Source of the DNA: a virus
DNA: 64,000 bases
IMG/VR virus record: IMGVR_UViG_3300050821_005814
Coordinates: 42,806-106,805 of that record
Direction: 5' to 3' (one strand)
The notes under the pieces were generated by a model. It worked only from the letters and a program-made list of their open reading frames with translations, had not been told where the DNA came from and searched no databases. Below, one piece after another: positions 14,434-22,315 of this stretch (position 1 is its first letter; the number at the start of each line of letters is the position of its first letter). The position numbers were made by a program, and so were the translations under genes.

Positions 14434-14915
14434 ACTACTGGAAGGTGCGCAAGCATTGCGAGACAGTGCAAGACGCTGAGCAGGAGTGCGCGATGGTCTT
14501 CGCCGACTGCTACAAGCGCTATGCGCACAAGGTCAACAATGATGCATGGTTCATGGCGCTGTACAAGCGCATGCTAGCAACGCATTGGATCAAGCTCGCC
14601 GAGAAGGGCCAGCGTCGATGTCTACTACCGATCATTGAAGAGCAGCCCGACGACTCGCTCGCGCTACTCGTAGCTGACCCTCAGGCAGAGGATAACGTCG
14701 CAGGCGCGGCTGAGATCGCAGTCGCCTGGTCCCGTGCATCGTCCGAAGCGAAAGCAGTACTGCGCATAATTGCGGACGCGCCGGCGGAAGTCCTGCAAGA
14801 GCTGCTCAACAATAGGATCTCCGACACGCGGCGCAATCGCAGGTTTCGCCGCTGGGCCAATCTGCCTGGTAAGCCTGACATTCTCGGGGAGCTGCGTGCG
14901 TTACTACACGCATAG
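14334..14915 (+). CDS. Sigma-factor-like protein, candidate
   Basis: From GTG 14334, which follows GGGGG, the product is 193 residues and overlaps the primase by 100 bases; ATG 14493 with AGGAG is a later alternative. The order DAEQECAMVFADCYKRY, NNDAWFMALYKRMLATHWIK, acidic linker, then SSEAKAVLRIIADAPAEVLQ recalls sigma-70 region 2 and region 4 of ECF-type factors. The match is by pattern only. If correct, it could read the phage promoter motif found around it. Confidence 0.45.
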   Translation: MDPKRNTRKRASLYVGPQWSGTFEEYARKYARINYWKVRKHCETVQDAEQECAMVFADCYKRYAHKVNNDAWFMALYKRMLATHWIKLAEKGQRRCLLPIIEEQPDDSLALLVADPQAEDNVAGAAEIAVAWSRASSEAKAVLRIIADAPAEVLQELLNNRISDTRRNRRFRRWANLPGKPDILGELRALLHA

Positions 14916-14925
14916 GTAGCAATGT

Positions 14926-14936
14926 GGGTATAATGC
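14926..14936 (+). promoter_or_regulatory. GGGTATAATGC promoter candidate
   Basis: A perfect TATAAT preceded by GGG and followed by GC, 24 bases upstream of ATG 14960 with an AGGAGG site between them. It is the variant of the phage motif closest to a bacterial -10. It would drive the 14960 gene and queC. Confidence 0.55.
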
Positions 14937-14959
14937 CTCTGTAGTCAGGAGGCACACCC

Positions 14960-15469
14960 ATGGTCAGACTAACGCCGAAGATGGTCGCGCCGACCGTCGC
15001 TATCAAGTTACGCGATGAGGTCATCGCCGAGATAGGCGATTGGCTGCTAATCATGCCAGACGACCAAGTTGTCGTCATGAACGATGCAGACGTGCGGGCA
15101 GTCTACACGCAGATCAAAGAGACTCATGCACCGGCAGGCAAAAAGTCCAAATACACGCGCGTTGTTGGCGTTTCGCCAAGATCATTTGCCGCCATAATCA
15201 ACGGCAAACCTGTGCGCGTCGGGGCGCAGACTATCCGCACATTGTCAGCCCTAAACGAGCTCCCTTTTGCACGCGGGACCACATCACAAGTAGCAAATAG
15301 GCTTACGCATCCTGATGATGCGCAGGTTTCAGCCCGCATGCTTGATGCAATCAGGTTTGAGTGCGTGCAATTGGATAAGTTCAATCGGCCCTTCATATAC
15401 CAACTCACGCCCGCAGGTGCGGAGGTCGTGCACCAATTCGGCAAGGAAGCAGGCAGAAAGGAATTCTGA
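14960..15469 (+). CDS. Hypothetical 169-residue protein upstream of queC
   Basis: ATG 14960 follows CAGGAGG. The product has VVGVSPRSFAAIINGKPVRV and ends HQFGKEAGRKEF. A winged-helix fold is possible in the C-terminal half (QVSARMLDAIRFECVQLDKF), but no family is recognised. It ends two bases before queC and shares its promoter. Confidence 0.6.
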   Translation: MVRLTPKMVAPTVAIKLRDEVIAEIGDWLLIMPDDQVVVMNDADVRAVYTQIKETHAPAGKKSKYTRVVGVSPRSFAAIINGKPVRVGAQTIRTLSALNELPFARGTTSQVANRLTHPDDAQVSARMLDAIRFECVQLDKFNRPFIYQLTPAGAEVVHQFGKEAGRKEF

Positions 15470-15471
15470 CT

Positions 15472-16236
15472 ATGGCTGAAATGATCACCTCGAATCGCGC
15501 TGGCCCCCTCGCTAAGCGCGTATTGCTCTACTCAGGCGGCATGGATAGCGTCTGCTTTGACAACCTGCTCTTGCCTGACGTTTGCCTGTATGTGCGCAAC
15601 AAAGCGCCCTATGCTGCATGCGAAGACTACTGCGTCGAGAAACTCGAGGCGCAGGACAAGATCAAAGGTGAGCTTGTGACACTCGATGCCAATGTGCTCG
15701 ATCTCTCGCAATGGGAGCGCGATGACGCAATCGTGCCCAACCGCAATGCGCATCTCGTCCTACTCGCAAGCAACTATGGCGACCAGATCTATCTCAGTTC
15801 GGTCTATGGCGATCGATCCAACGACAAGGATGAGAAGTTCTACCGCCTGATGGAAATGCTACTCGGGCATATGTGGGATGAGCAGCATTGGACAAAGCGC
15901 CGGCGCTTCCGTATCTCAAGTCCCTTCAAGATGTGGACGAAATCAACGCTTGTCGACCGCTACTTGTCTCGCGGAGGTGACCACCTTGCGCTGCTGACAT
16001 CCTACTCCTGCTACCGCGGGCAACCCAAGCATTGCGGCATCTGCAAGCCTTGCTTCCGCAAACGCGTCGCGCTCGAGAACAACTATATCGAAGTGCCGCG
16101 GGGTTACTTCGAGGATGACTTCTGGCGCCAAGACTGGTTTCATGAACTGCTGCCGCGCATGCAGGAAGGCAAGTATCGAGGCGATGAGGACAAGGATGTA
16201 CTCAAGTTCCTGCGGCTAAGGAATTTGCTTGCATAG
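15472..16236 (+). CDS. queC: 7-cyano-7-deazaguanine (preQ0) synthase, QueC
   Basis: The 254-residue product has the PP-loop LLYSGGMDS at residues 18-26, which binds ATP, and a zinc site with spacing C-x7-C-x2-C-x2-C (CYRGQPKHCGICKPC) in the last third. QueC turns 7-carboxy-7-deazaguanine into preQ0 using ATP and ammonia. It is the last step of the pathway whose other enzymes (FolE, QueD, QueE) are also in this window. It is not fused to an amidotransferase domain, unlike the Gat-QueC form linked to archaeosine-type DNA. Length is slightly above the usual 230. Confidence 0.88.
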   Translation: MAEMITSNRAGPLAKRVLLYSGGMDSVCFDNLLLPDVCLYVRNKAPYAACEDYCVEKLEAQDKIKGELVTLDANVLDLSQWERDDAIVPNRNAHLVLLASNYGDQIYLSSVYGDRSNDKDEKFYRLMEMLLGHMWDEQHWTKRRRFRISSPFKMWTKSTLVDRYLSRGGDHLALLTSYSCYRGQPKHCGICKPCFRKRVALENNYIEVPRGYFEDDFWRQDWFHELLPRMQEGKYRGDEDKDVLKFLRLRNLLA

Positions 16237-16237
16237 C

Positions 16238-16285
16238 GCTGCGCATAGCTACTAGCTTGCGCAGCCTAATGGGAGAACAGTAATC
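16238..16285 (+). repeat. Start-associated stem-loop element, outlying copy (element 0)
   Basis: GCTGCGCA at 16238-16245 pairs perfectly with TGCGCAGC at 16258-16265, followed by AATGGGAGAAC and ATG 16286. This is the same leader as in the 47-55 kb array, about 31 kb away, but with one stem only. Confidence 0.7.
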
Positions 16286-16516
16286 ATGGTTGCGAGCGTA
16301 AGCTCAATTGAGGCAGTCGTACGCATAGTGCGAAAGCATGTCTCAGATGAGAAGTTTCAGGTCATCGTGTCTGAGTTGATCGATGTGCCTGGTAATGCAT
16401 CGTTCCGCGAGTCGGTCATGCGCCTCGCCGACCTTGCTAACATTGGGCTTGATGGGCGGCCAACGCATGTGCGGCAGATCCGCAAGCGCGTGCGGCTTGT
16501 GCGGGTGAAGCTATGA
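16286..16516 (+). CDS. Hypothetical 76-residue basic protein
   Basis: The product starts MVASVSSIEAVVRIVRKHVS and ends RQIRKRVRLVRVKL, a basic tail that may bind nucleic acid. It is preceded by the stem-loop leader and coupled to the next gene by ATGA. Function unknown. Confidence 0.6.
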   Translation: MVASVSSIEAVVRIVRKHVSDEKFQVIVSELIDVPGNASFRESVMRLADLANIGLDGRPTHVRQIRKRVRLVRVKL

Positions 16517-16842
16517 CCGACACATCTCATGACTTCAGCGGCAAGTACGATGCATGGGAACTGCGCGTGTTCGATAGCGCGACAAGCTTCTCATGCGTCA
16601 CGGTCTATGGCGGTGGTAGACGCGATAGGGCGGTGTTCTCCGATCTGCCCAGCGCCTTTAACGCAGCGCGCGACATGCAGCGCACATGCGTGTATGCAGT
16701 GTCAGGCTTTGGTCACGGCATCTGCCTCGACCGCAAGCTATGGGATGTCTGGTTAGAGCGCTGGAACGAGAACCAACTGAGTAAGAAGATCACGCCGCGG
16801 CCTGTCAAGCGCCGCCGACGCGAGGCACTTGCATCTACCTAA
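16513..16842 (+). CDS. Hypothetical 109-residue protein
   Basis: The product begins MTDTSHDFSGKYDAWELRVF and ends with a basic stretch (PRPVKRRRREALAST). The middle has a beta pattern with Gly (VTVYGGGRRDRAVF). Coupled to the previous gene by ATGA. Function unknown. Confidence 0.6.
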   Translation: MTDTSHDFSGKYDAWELRVFDSATSFSCVTVYGGGRRDRAVFSDLPSAFNAARDMQRTCVYAVSGFGHGICLDRKLWDVWLERWNENQLSKKITPRPVKRRRREALAST

Positions 16843-16867
16843 GCAAGTGCACTAGGACGACCTGTGC

Positions 16868-16879
16868 TTGGTATATTGC
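16868..16879 (+). promoter_or_regulatory. TTGGTATATTGC promoter candidate for the histone-like gene
   Basis: The site, followed by TAAGTCGG, lies 35 bases upstream of ATG 16914 in a short intergenic gap. A GTCAGGAGC ribosome site follows. With the terminator at 17593 it would make a single-gene transcript. Confidence 0.55.
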
Positions 16880-16913
16880 TAAGTCGGGAACACAATGAGT
16901 CAGGAGCTAAGCG

Positions 16914-17546
16914 ATGGCTAACAAGACTGTCTACGACCTGCTGCTCGCCTTCGTGAAGGAGCAGGATGCTGACTTCGAGGAGCGCACCGAGAAGGAGACC
17001 GACCAGAAGTATCTCGCGCGCATGATGACCGTCATCTCGGAAGCAGACGAGGAAGTCTGGAACGGGCTCGACGAAGACGCGCAGAGCTGGTTCAACGACG
17101 CGGCGATCGCGCGCAAAAAGCGGAAGGATGTCGACCTGCCAGACGGTTACGAGGCAGCGCCTGTGCCGGAGAAGGCAGCGCGCAAGAAGTCCGGTGCTGA
17201 GGCACTCGCTGAGACGACCGCCAAGAAGGCGGCTGGCAAGAAGGCGGCTGCACCTGCAAAGAAGGAAGCAGCTAAAAAGCAGGCTGCCCCGGCGAAGAAG
17301 GCGGCTGCCAAGAAGGAAGCTGCACCGAAGAAGGCTGCTGCTGCGACGAAGCCGAAGAAGGAACTGTCGGCTGCGCAGTTCATGCGGCAACTCGTCATCA
17401 AAAAGCACAACATCACAAACGAGGAAGTCGCGGAGAAGGTCGCCGCCAAGTTCGAGGACATCAGTGCAGCCACAATCGCCGCAACCGCGGGATTCACGCG
17501 AAGCGTCATTCGCGACATGATCGAGATGGGCGTGCTATCGAGTTAA
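16914..17546 (+). CDS. Histone H1-like Lys/Ala-rich protein
   Basis: The 210-residue product has an acidic N-terminal part (1-70), then a tract of AAKK- and PAKKA-type repeats at about residues 80-145 (KKAAGKKAAAPAKKEAAKKQ), and a C-terminal folded part (SAAQFMRQLVIKKHNITNEE). The repeats look like bacterial H1-like and AlgP-type DNA-binding tails. It probably coats or condenses DNA, or binds RNA. It has its own promoter and terminator. The function of the end domain is unknown. Confidence 0.75.
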   Translation: MANKTVYDLLLAFVKEQDADFEERTEKETDQKYLARMMTVISEADEEVWNGLDEDAQSWFNDAAIARKKRKDVDLPDGYEAAPVPEKAARKKSGAEALAETTAKKAAGKKAAAPAKKEAAKKQAAPAKKAAAKKEAAPKKAAAATKPKKELSAAQFMRQLVIKKHNITNEEVAEKVAAKFEDISAATIAATAGFTRSVIRDMIEMGVLSS

Positions 17547-17592
17547 CCTCCGCGTCTCTAGTTCTCCCAGGACAGCGTAGAGGTTGGCGGGA

Positions 17593-17629
17593 GGGGGCGG
17601 TCCTTGAGCGAGGCCGCCCCCTTTCTTTT
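17593..17629 (+). terminator. Intrinsic terminator after the histone-like gene
   Basis: GGGGGCGG at 17593-17600 pairs with CCGCCCCC at 17614-17621 and is followed by TTTCTTTT. The 8-bp GC stem and U-run are the classic Rho-independent form. Confidence 0.88.
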
Positions 17630-17705
17630 GCAGCCTACCCCTAGCATGACAGCGCCCCTAATGCTGGAAGCTGCGGAGCCCCCCGTCCTAGCTCGCTCGC
17701 GATGG

Positions 17706-17716
17706 GGGTATATTGC
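17706..17716 (+). promoter_or_regulatory. GGGTATATTGC promoter candidate for folE-pyrF-dpdA
   Basis: The site follows the terminator by about 77 bases and precedes ATG 17745 by 28 bases. It is the consensus form of the motif and would start the operon folE, pyrF, dpdA-like and onward. Confidence 0.6.
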
Positions 17717-17744
17717 TTAGCTGGACCCCATTTGCAGGACCGTC

Positions 17745-18371
17745 ATGTCAATGCACCCCGATGACTTCGCGCTCCCGCTTGAGCGCTCGCTTGAGCGCCC
17801 TTCCAAGTTTGACGCGCTAGCCGCTATGCGCACCATACTGCGTTACATAGGCGAAGACCCCTTGCGACCAGGCTTGCTTGAAACGCCAGACCGCGTGTTG
17901 CGCGCATGGGAACGCGAATGGGGGCGCGGGTATCGTGAAGACCCCAGCAAGTTTGCCCGGCTGTTCGAGGAAGAGCAGCCCTTCTATGACTCCATGGTCA
18001 TCGTGCGACACATTCGTGTGCGCAGCATGTGCGAGCACCACATGGCACCATTCATCGGCTACGCGCATGTCGGCTACCTGCCGAAAGACGCGCGACATGT
18101 CGTTGGCATCTCGAAGCTTGCGCGCATCGTTGATCACTTCTCCCGCCGCTTGCAGGTGCAGGAACGCCTGACCTACGAGATCGTAGACTTCATCATGGAC
18201 AAGATCACCGATCTCGGGGCTGGCGTCATCATATGTGCCAAGCATACCTGCATGTGTACGCGTGGCGTGAATGAGGCGGAGGCTGAGACCGTTACGTCAG
18301 CGCTGAAGGGGGCATTCTTTGACAACCCTGAAACGCGGTCCGAGTTCCTGCGCTTAGCGCATCCTAAATAG
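17745..18371 (+). CDS. folE: GTP cyclohydrolase I, FolE
   Basis: The 208-residue product has LRPGLLETPDRVLRAW at residues 40-55, RSMCEHHMAPFIGYAHVGYL with C96 and H99, GISKLARIVDHFSRRLQVQE, and KHTCMCTRGV with H167 and C169. C96, H99 and C169 are the zinc ligands of the family. It converts GTP to dihydroneopterin triphosphate, the first step to preQ0 (and to folate). Length is typical. Given QueD, QueE and QueC in the window, the likely role is 7-deazaguanine supply. Confidence 0.94.
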   Translation: MSMHPDDFALPLERSLERPSKFDALAAMRTILRYIGEDPLRPGLLETPDRVLRAWEREWGRGYREDPSKFARLFEEEQPFYDSMVIVRHIRVRSMCEHHMAPFIGYAHVGYLPKDARHVVGISKLARIVDHFSRRLQVQERLTYEIVDFIMDKITDLGAGVIICAKHTCMCTRGVNEAEAETVTSALKGAFFDNPETRSEFLRLAHPK

Positions 18372-18380
18372 GAGAGCACT

Positions 18381-19025
18381 ATGAGTAAGCTTGTAATCTC
18401 CATTGACGACAACATCATCTTCAAGCTGTTTCAGCAATCGAGCCTGATGCCTCCATGCATGTTGAAGATCGGTTGGTTGCAGGTGCTTGCTGCGACCGCT
18501 GCGACGACGTTCGCTGGCCACATGCTGGATGTCAAGCTGTTCGATACGCCAGACAAGGTCTATAAGATTGTCAGCGATTTGACGCACCACTTTGAACCCG
18601 CCTTTCTGTCTGTGCATGCGGCAGGAGGGCGCGAGATGCTCAATGCTGCATATGCCGCGGCGGCGGGGACGAACACGGAGCTGTTCGCAGTTGGCGTAAT
18701 GACAACCGATCATGCAGCAAGAGGGATTGAGGAACTATCGCGCAATGTCGAGCTTGCTACGATGGCGCTGGAGACAGGTATCAACTATCTAAGTTGCAGT
18801 ATGGATTCTGTGCATTTCCTGAAGACGATGTTCCCGGCGCTCAAGCTAATCGTGCCCGGCATCCGCATGGGCAACAGCGACCTTCGTATGGTCAAGGACC
18901 ATGCGCGCGTGCACGAACCGACAGACCGACGTGTCGACTACTACGTCGTCGGGCGACCTATCACGCAATCGGCAGCACCCTTTGTGGAGGCGAAGCGTTA
19001 CTTCGATGTGATCGATGCCCTCTAA
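18381..19025 (+). CDS. pyrF: Orotidine 5'-phosphate decarboxylase-like, PyrF
   Basis: The 214-residue product has LKIGWLQVLA (substrate Lys), the catalytic array MLDVKLFDTPDKV with D50-x-K52-x2-D55, HAAGGREML, VPGIRMGN and VVGRPIT, in the order of OMP decarboxylases (the final step to UMP). A good ribosome site (AGGAG) precedes ATG 18381. PyrF is rare in phages. It lies between folE and the dpdA-like gene with only nine bases to folE. It might raise pyrimidine supply, or it may have been recruited to another phosphoribosyl substrate. Confidence 0.85.
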   Translation: MSKLVISIDDNIIFKLFQQSSLMPPCMLKIGWLQVLAATAATTFAGHMLDVKLFDTPDKVYKIVSDLTHHFEPAFLSVHAAGGREMLNAAYAAAAGTNTELFAVGVMTTDHAARGIEELSRNVELATMALETGINYLSCSMDSVHFLKTMFPALKLIVPGIRMGNSDLRMVKDHARVHEPTDRRVDYYVVGRPITQSAAPFVEAKRYFDVIDAL

Positions 19026-20079
19026 GCGCAAGGCGGGCACGCCGAAAGTCTGCATGCTCATAGATAGCGGCGCCTACTCAGCGTGGCGATTGAAGAAGCC
19101 AGTCAACCTCGATCAGTACTGCGACTTCTTGAAAGCCAATCTCGACTGGATCAACGGCTATGTCAACATGGATGTCATCATCCCGGAAGACCCTGAGAAG
19201 GCAGCAGCAGCAGGCTTCGAGAACTTTAAGTGCATGCGGCGCAAGGGACTCAATCCCATCCCTGTTGTGCACGCAGGCGAGGACATCAAGTGGACCTATC
19301 GCTATCTCGATGCGAAGTGTGACTACCTGGGGATTTCCTCATCCATGTTAGGGCATCGTCCAGGCGGCATGGCGGACGACTGGTATGCGGAGGTCTGGTC
19401 GCATCTCGTTGACAGTCAGGGTAATCCCATCGTCAAGACGCATGCGTTCGGCGAGGGGCGGCAGGAAGCTATGCAGCGCTTCCCCTGGTACTCCGCTGAC
19501 AGCGCGAGCTGGATTTATGCGTCGCAGCGCAGCGGACGTGTCAAGCTTATTGGCGGGCGTGATGTGCAGTTCCGTGCTGACGGTCTGCATACCGAACGCG
19601 AACCCGACATCCTATCACTCGCCAAACATGATCACGGCGAGTTTAGCCGCATACTGGCAGACGAAGGGATTGACTGGGAAAGCTTCAAGGAGCGTTCAGG
19701 TCGCCCCGCCTACACCATTCGCACCTATTTGACCTGCAAGTACTTCCTTTGGTTGGAGAAGTACATACGCGGCATGCAGCCGATTGCTTTCCATCCGACA
19801 TCCTTGTTTGGGCGCCCAAAGGTGAAGCTGCCGGGCATTCGGCTTAACGCATTCAACCTGCATCTCGTGCTTGGCGGCAATGCGTCAGCGCAAGCTGTGT
19901 TTGCGCATGCAGGCGGGACAAACGCCCTTGTGTCATTCTTTCACATCCTCGAGTTTGCGCACTACGCGACACTTCGCGACTTCGTGTATAATCCTCTCAA
20001 GACCTGTCAAACAGCAGAGCATCTGAAAGGGTACTACGATGTCATCGACAAGCTCGTTAAAGCGCCGGCAGCAGCGTAA
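19015..20079 (+). CDS. dpdA: DpdA-like DNA guanine transglycosylase (TGT fold), candidate
   Basis: The 354-residue product starts MPSKRKAGTPKVCMLIDSGA followed by YSAWR. The LIDSGAYSAW..... pattern, then VNMDVIIPEDPEKA, GLNPIPVVHAGEDIKW, YLGISSS and VKTHAFGEG, follow the order seen in phage DpdA/tRNA-guanine transglycosylase-like proteins, which swap guanine for a 7-deazaguanine base. The start overlaps the pyrF stop by 11 bases. Company with folE, queC, queD and queE makes DNA modification the best reading. Confidence 0.75.
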   Translation: MPSKRKAGTPKVCMLIDSGAYSAWRLKKPVNLDQYCDFLKANLDWINGYVNMDVIIPEDPEKAAAAGFENFKCMRRKGLNPIPVVHAGEDIKWTYRYLDAKCDYLGISSSMLGHRPGGMADDWYAEVWSHLVDSQGNPIVKTHAFGEGRQEAMQRFPWYSADSASWIYASQRSGRVKLIGGRDVQFRADGLHTEREPDILSLAKHDHGEFSRILADEGIDWESFKERSGRPAYTIRTYLTCKYFLWLEKYIRGMQPIAFHPTSLFGRPKVKLPGIRLNAFNLHLVLGGNASAQAVFAHAGGTNALVSFFHILEFAHYATLRDFVYNPLKTCQTAEHLKGYYDVIDKLVKAPAAA

Positions 20080-20467
20080 GAGCAGCGCGAACATGCAGCG
20101 CTTGTTGCATGCGCGTAAAGTGATGGAGCAGGTGCGTGATGAGCAGCGGCCATTCAATATGGCGACGTGGTTTGCGCCATCTGATCCAGAGTATGCGCAT
20201 GACTGCCAGACTGCCGCTTGCTTTGGCGGTTGGTGCGCGCGAGATCCGCTGTTTCAGGCTGAGGGACTCGGAATCTTTATGGAGATGCCAGCTTACAGCG
20301 ACAGGGTAGGGTCAGTCGCACTAGCGAACTTCTTCAACATTAAGCTGCCCGACGCCAAGTTCCTGACGCTGCCGCGTAATTATGAGGAGCTCGTCGGCAC
20401 CGCTGACAGAATCCAACCGCAACACGTCATCGACCATCTCGACATAGTCATAAAGAGGTACTCATGA
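20039..20467 (+). CDS. Hypothetical 142-residue protein
   Basis: The frame begins inside the end of the dpdA-like gene; MQRLLHARKVMEQV at 20093 is an equally plausible start. The segment HDCQTAACFGGWCARDPLFQ resembles a small phage family with a C.T.ACA.G motif. The rest is mixed helix. Function unknown. It ends four bases into the sliding-clamp gene. Confidence 0.6.
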   Translation: MSSTSSLKRRQQRKSSANMQRLLHARKVMEQVRDEQRPFNMATWFAPSDPEYAHDCQTAACFGGWCARDPLFQAEGLGIFMEMPAYSDRVGSVALANFFNIKLPDAKFLTLPRNYEELVGTADRIQPQHVIDHLDIVIKRYS

Positions 20468-21543
20468 ATAGCTCTGAGCTCAATGCAGCTCTCAAGCCGT
20501 TTCGGCAGATCGCAAACAACAATGCGCTCTCGCCAATCTACCGCTCCCTCGCTGTGTCAGCGAAGCGCATACGAGGAGAAGCAAGCTTCGCGCATTTGGA
20601 TGCAGCAGTCGACTTGCCGCTTGAACGCGAGATCTGCGTTGACACACGTATCTTCCTTGCAGTTGTCGACTCGCTGCCAAGCAACAGCGACCTGACGCTT
20701 GAAGCCAACGAGAACGTCCTCGCATGGAAGTGCGGTTCGGCGTCCGGCCGCCTAGCACTCGCTGCAATCGACATCCCAAAGGTCCCCTGGCCGCGCACAG
20801 GTAATGCAGCGTTCACACCAACAGACGCATTCAAGCAAGCACTCGAACTTGGTGCGCTCTCATGCGCTGACCAGACTACGGACTCGTCAGGACTGCGGGG
20901 CGTTGTCATTGACAACCGCGGCGACCTGACTATCGCGTCGTCAGACGCAACGACGCTCAGCGTTGCAAGCCTAGACCTTGGGTTCAAGGACTGGCCGGAT
21001 CTCGTGACGATGCCGCCAGACGGTATGCGCTTGCTCGCGAGCGTGATCACGGCAGATGAGGGTGATCTCGCATTCCAAGCGGCGGGTAAAGCAGGCGACC
21101 CAGCGCACATGTACTACTCTGACACGAAGCTGCGCTGCGCTATCCCGCAAGCGAAAGCATTGACGCGTGATCTCGCTAAGACCGTGAAGGAGTACTCCGG
21201 CGAGAAGGTCACAGCCGAACTACCGCGGGAGCGTGTGCGCGCGTTCATCAAGCGCATCGCAGCGCTGGCGGAGAGCCGCTACGATGCATACGTTGAACTC
21301 GGCGCCAAGAAGGGTCGCCTGACATTGGGGTTTATGGAAGGCGTCGTAACGACCGACGAGTACTACCTCGTCGAGAGCCTCAAGAAGATCCCCGATCTTG
21401 AGCCCGTCCGCCTCAATGCAATCAAGCTTGGGCGAGCGCTTGAGCACGTTGATCGCGTCGTACTGGACTACATCGACAAACGTGCTGTCGTACTGCGCGG
21501 CGATGGGTTCGGCTACATCATTGCAGGCCATTCCCCGAAATGA
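20464..21543 (+). CDS. DNA sliding clamp (beta clamp/DnaN-like)
   Basis: The 359-residue length and three-part layout fit a beta clamp. ALSCADQTTDSSGLRGVVID then LTIASSDATTLSVASLDLGF resemble the DnaN domain II pattern (S.D.TR..L.GV......L....TD..RL), and the C-terminus ends with a beta-strand pattern, RAVVLRGDGFGYIIAG. It would tether the phage polymerase to DNA. It is coupled by ATGA to both neighbours, and a clamp-loader-like ATPase is at 26.7 kb. Sequence is divergent, so the call rests on pattern and length. Confidence 0.7.
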   Translation: MNSSELNAALKPFRQIANNNALSPIYRSLAVSAKRIRGEASFAHLDAAVDLPLEREICVDTRIFLAVVDSLPSNSDLTLEANENVLAWKCGSASGRLALAAIDIPKVPWPRTGNAAFTPTDAFKQALELGALSCADQTTDSSGLRGVVIDNRGDLTIASSDATTLSVASLDLGFKDWPDLVTMPPDGMRLLASVITADEGDLAFQAAGKAGDPAHMYYSDTKLRCAIPQAKALTRDLAKTVKEYSGEKVTAELPRERVRAFIKRIAALAESRYDAYVELGAKKGRLTLGFMEGVVTTDEYYLVESLKKIPDLEPVRLNAIKLGRALEHVDRVVLDYIDKRAVVLRGDGFGYIIAGHSPK

Positions 21544-21833
21544 CACTCGTTCGCGCGCTGACAGTCGGCGGTCTGCATGATGGTGATTGGGTCGAGGTAG
21601 ACCCAACGATCCAAGTGCATCGGCGGTACGTGCAGACAAATTACTACCCCGTGACTGCATATGGTCTCACGCTACCGCAGCCTGAGCTACAAGCAGTGCA
21701 CTATGCGCTGCATAAGTTCCTTGGCGCATCGCACAGGGAGATGTTCTTCTTTCTTACACCGCAAAAAGCTGACCCCGACATAATCATTCGCGCACTCATG
21801 ACGACCTATCACAAAAGCCGTAAAAAGCCATGA
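21540..21833 (+). CDS. Hypothetical 97-residue protein
   Basis: The product (MTLVRALTVGGLHDGDWVEV...) ends ALMTTYHKSRKKP. It is coupled to the clamp gene by ATGA and could be a clamp-associated small protein; no motif is recognised. Confidence 0.6.
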   Translation: MTLVRALTVGGLHDGDWVEVDPTIQVHRRYVQTNYYPVTAYGLTLPQPELQAVHYALHKFLGASHREMFFFLTPQKADPDIIIRALMTTYHKSRKKP

Positions 21834-21862
21834 TCTACCAACTGCACCCAAAGGAGACACCA

Positions 21863-22315
21863 ATGCCTGGTAAGCCCATTCTCTGCCTCGACTTTGACGG
21901 CGTCGTTCATCGCTATTCGCAGGGATGGAAAGGCGTTGACGTCATCTATGATGATGTTGTCCCTGGGTTCTTTGAGTGGGCTGCGAAAGCGCGCGATCAC
22001 TTCGAGCTTGTGATCTACTCGTCGCGATCCAAGTACTCCGAAGGGCTCGCTGCGATGCTAGAATGGCTCGGCACGCAGTTGACTAGCTGGAAGACCAGCA
22101 ACATAGTCAGCATTGAACTCCCGCCTTATCTCTCCGACTTCACATTTGCGCATGAGAAGCCGCCTGCTTTCCTCATCATTGACGACCGCGCAATACAGTT
22201 CCGCGGCGACTGGTCAGCATGGTGGCTTGAGCCAGAGAAACTGCGCGCGTTCAAAGCATGGACGAGCGGCGAGCAAGAGTCCTGCCCAACAACGCAAAGG
22301 GAGTCACAATCATGA
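21863..22315 (+). CDS. HAD-family hydrolase
   Basis: ATG 21863 follows AAAGGAG. The 150-residue product has motif I CLDFDGVVHRY at residues 8-18, VIYSSRSKY (motif II area), and FLIIDDRAIQF (motif III/IV). It is a small Mg-dependent phosphatase/nucleotidase-type fold. Substrate unknown; neighbours are replication genes, so a nucleotide or DNA-end phosphate is possible. Confidence 0.78.
   Translation: MPGKPILCLDFDGVVHRYSQGWKGVDVIYDDVVPGFFEWAAKARDHFELVIYSSRSKYSEGLAAMLEWLGTQLTSWKTSNIVSIELPPYLSDFTFAHEKPPAFLIIDDRAIQFRGDWSAWWLEPEKLRAFKAWTSGEQESCPTTQRESQS

Noticed and set aside
17128-17520. Arg-rich plus-strand frame within the histone-like gene
   Set aside because: It is the shifted frame of the AAG/GCT repeats; the main frame has a promoter, ribosome site and terminator.
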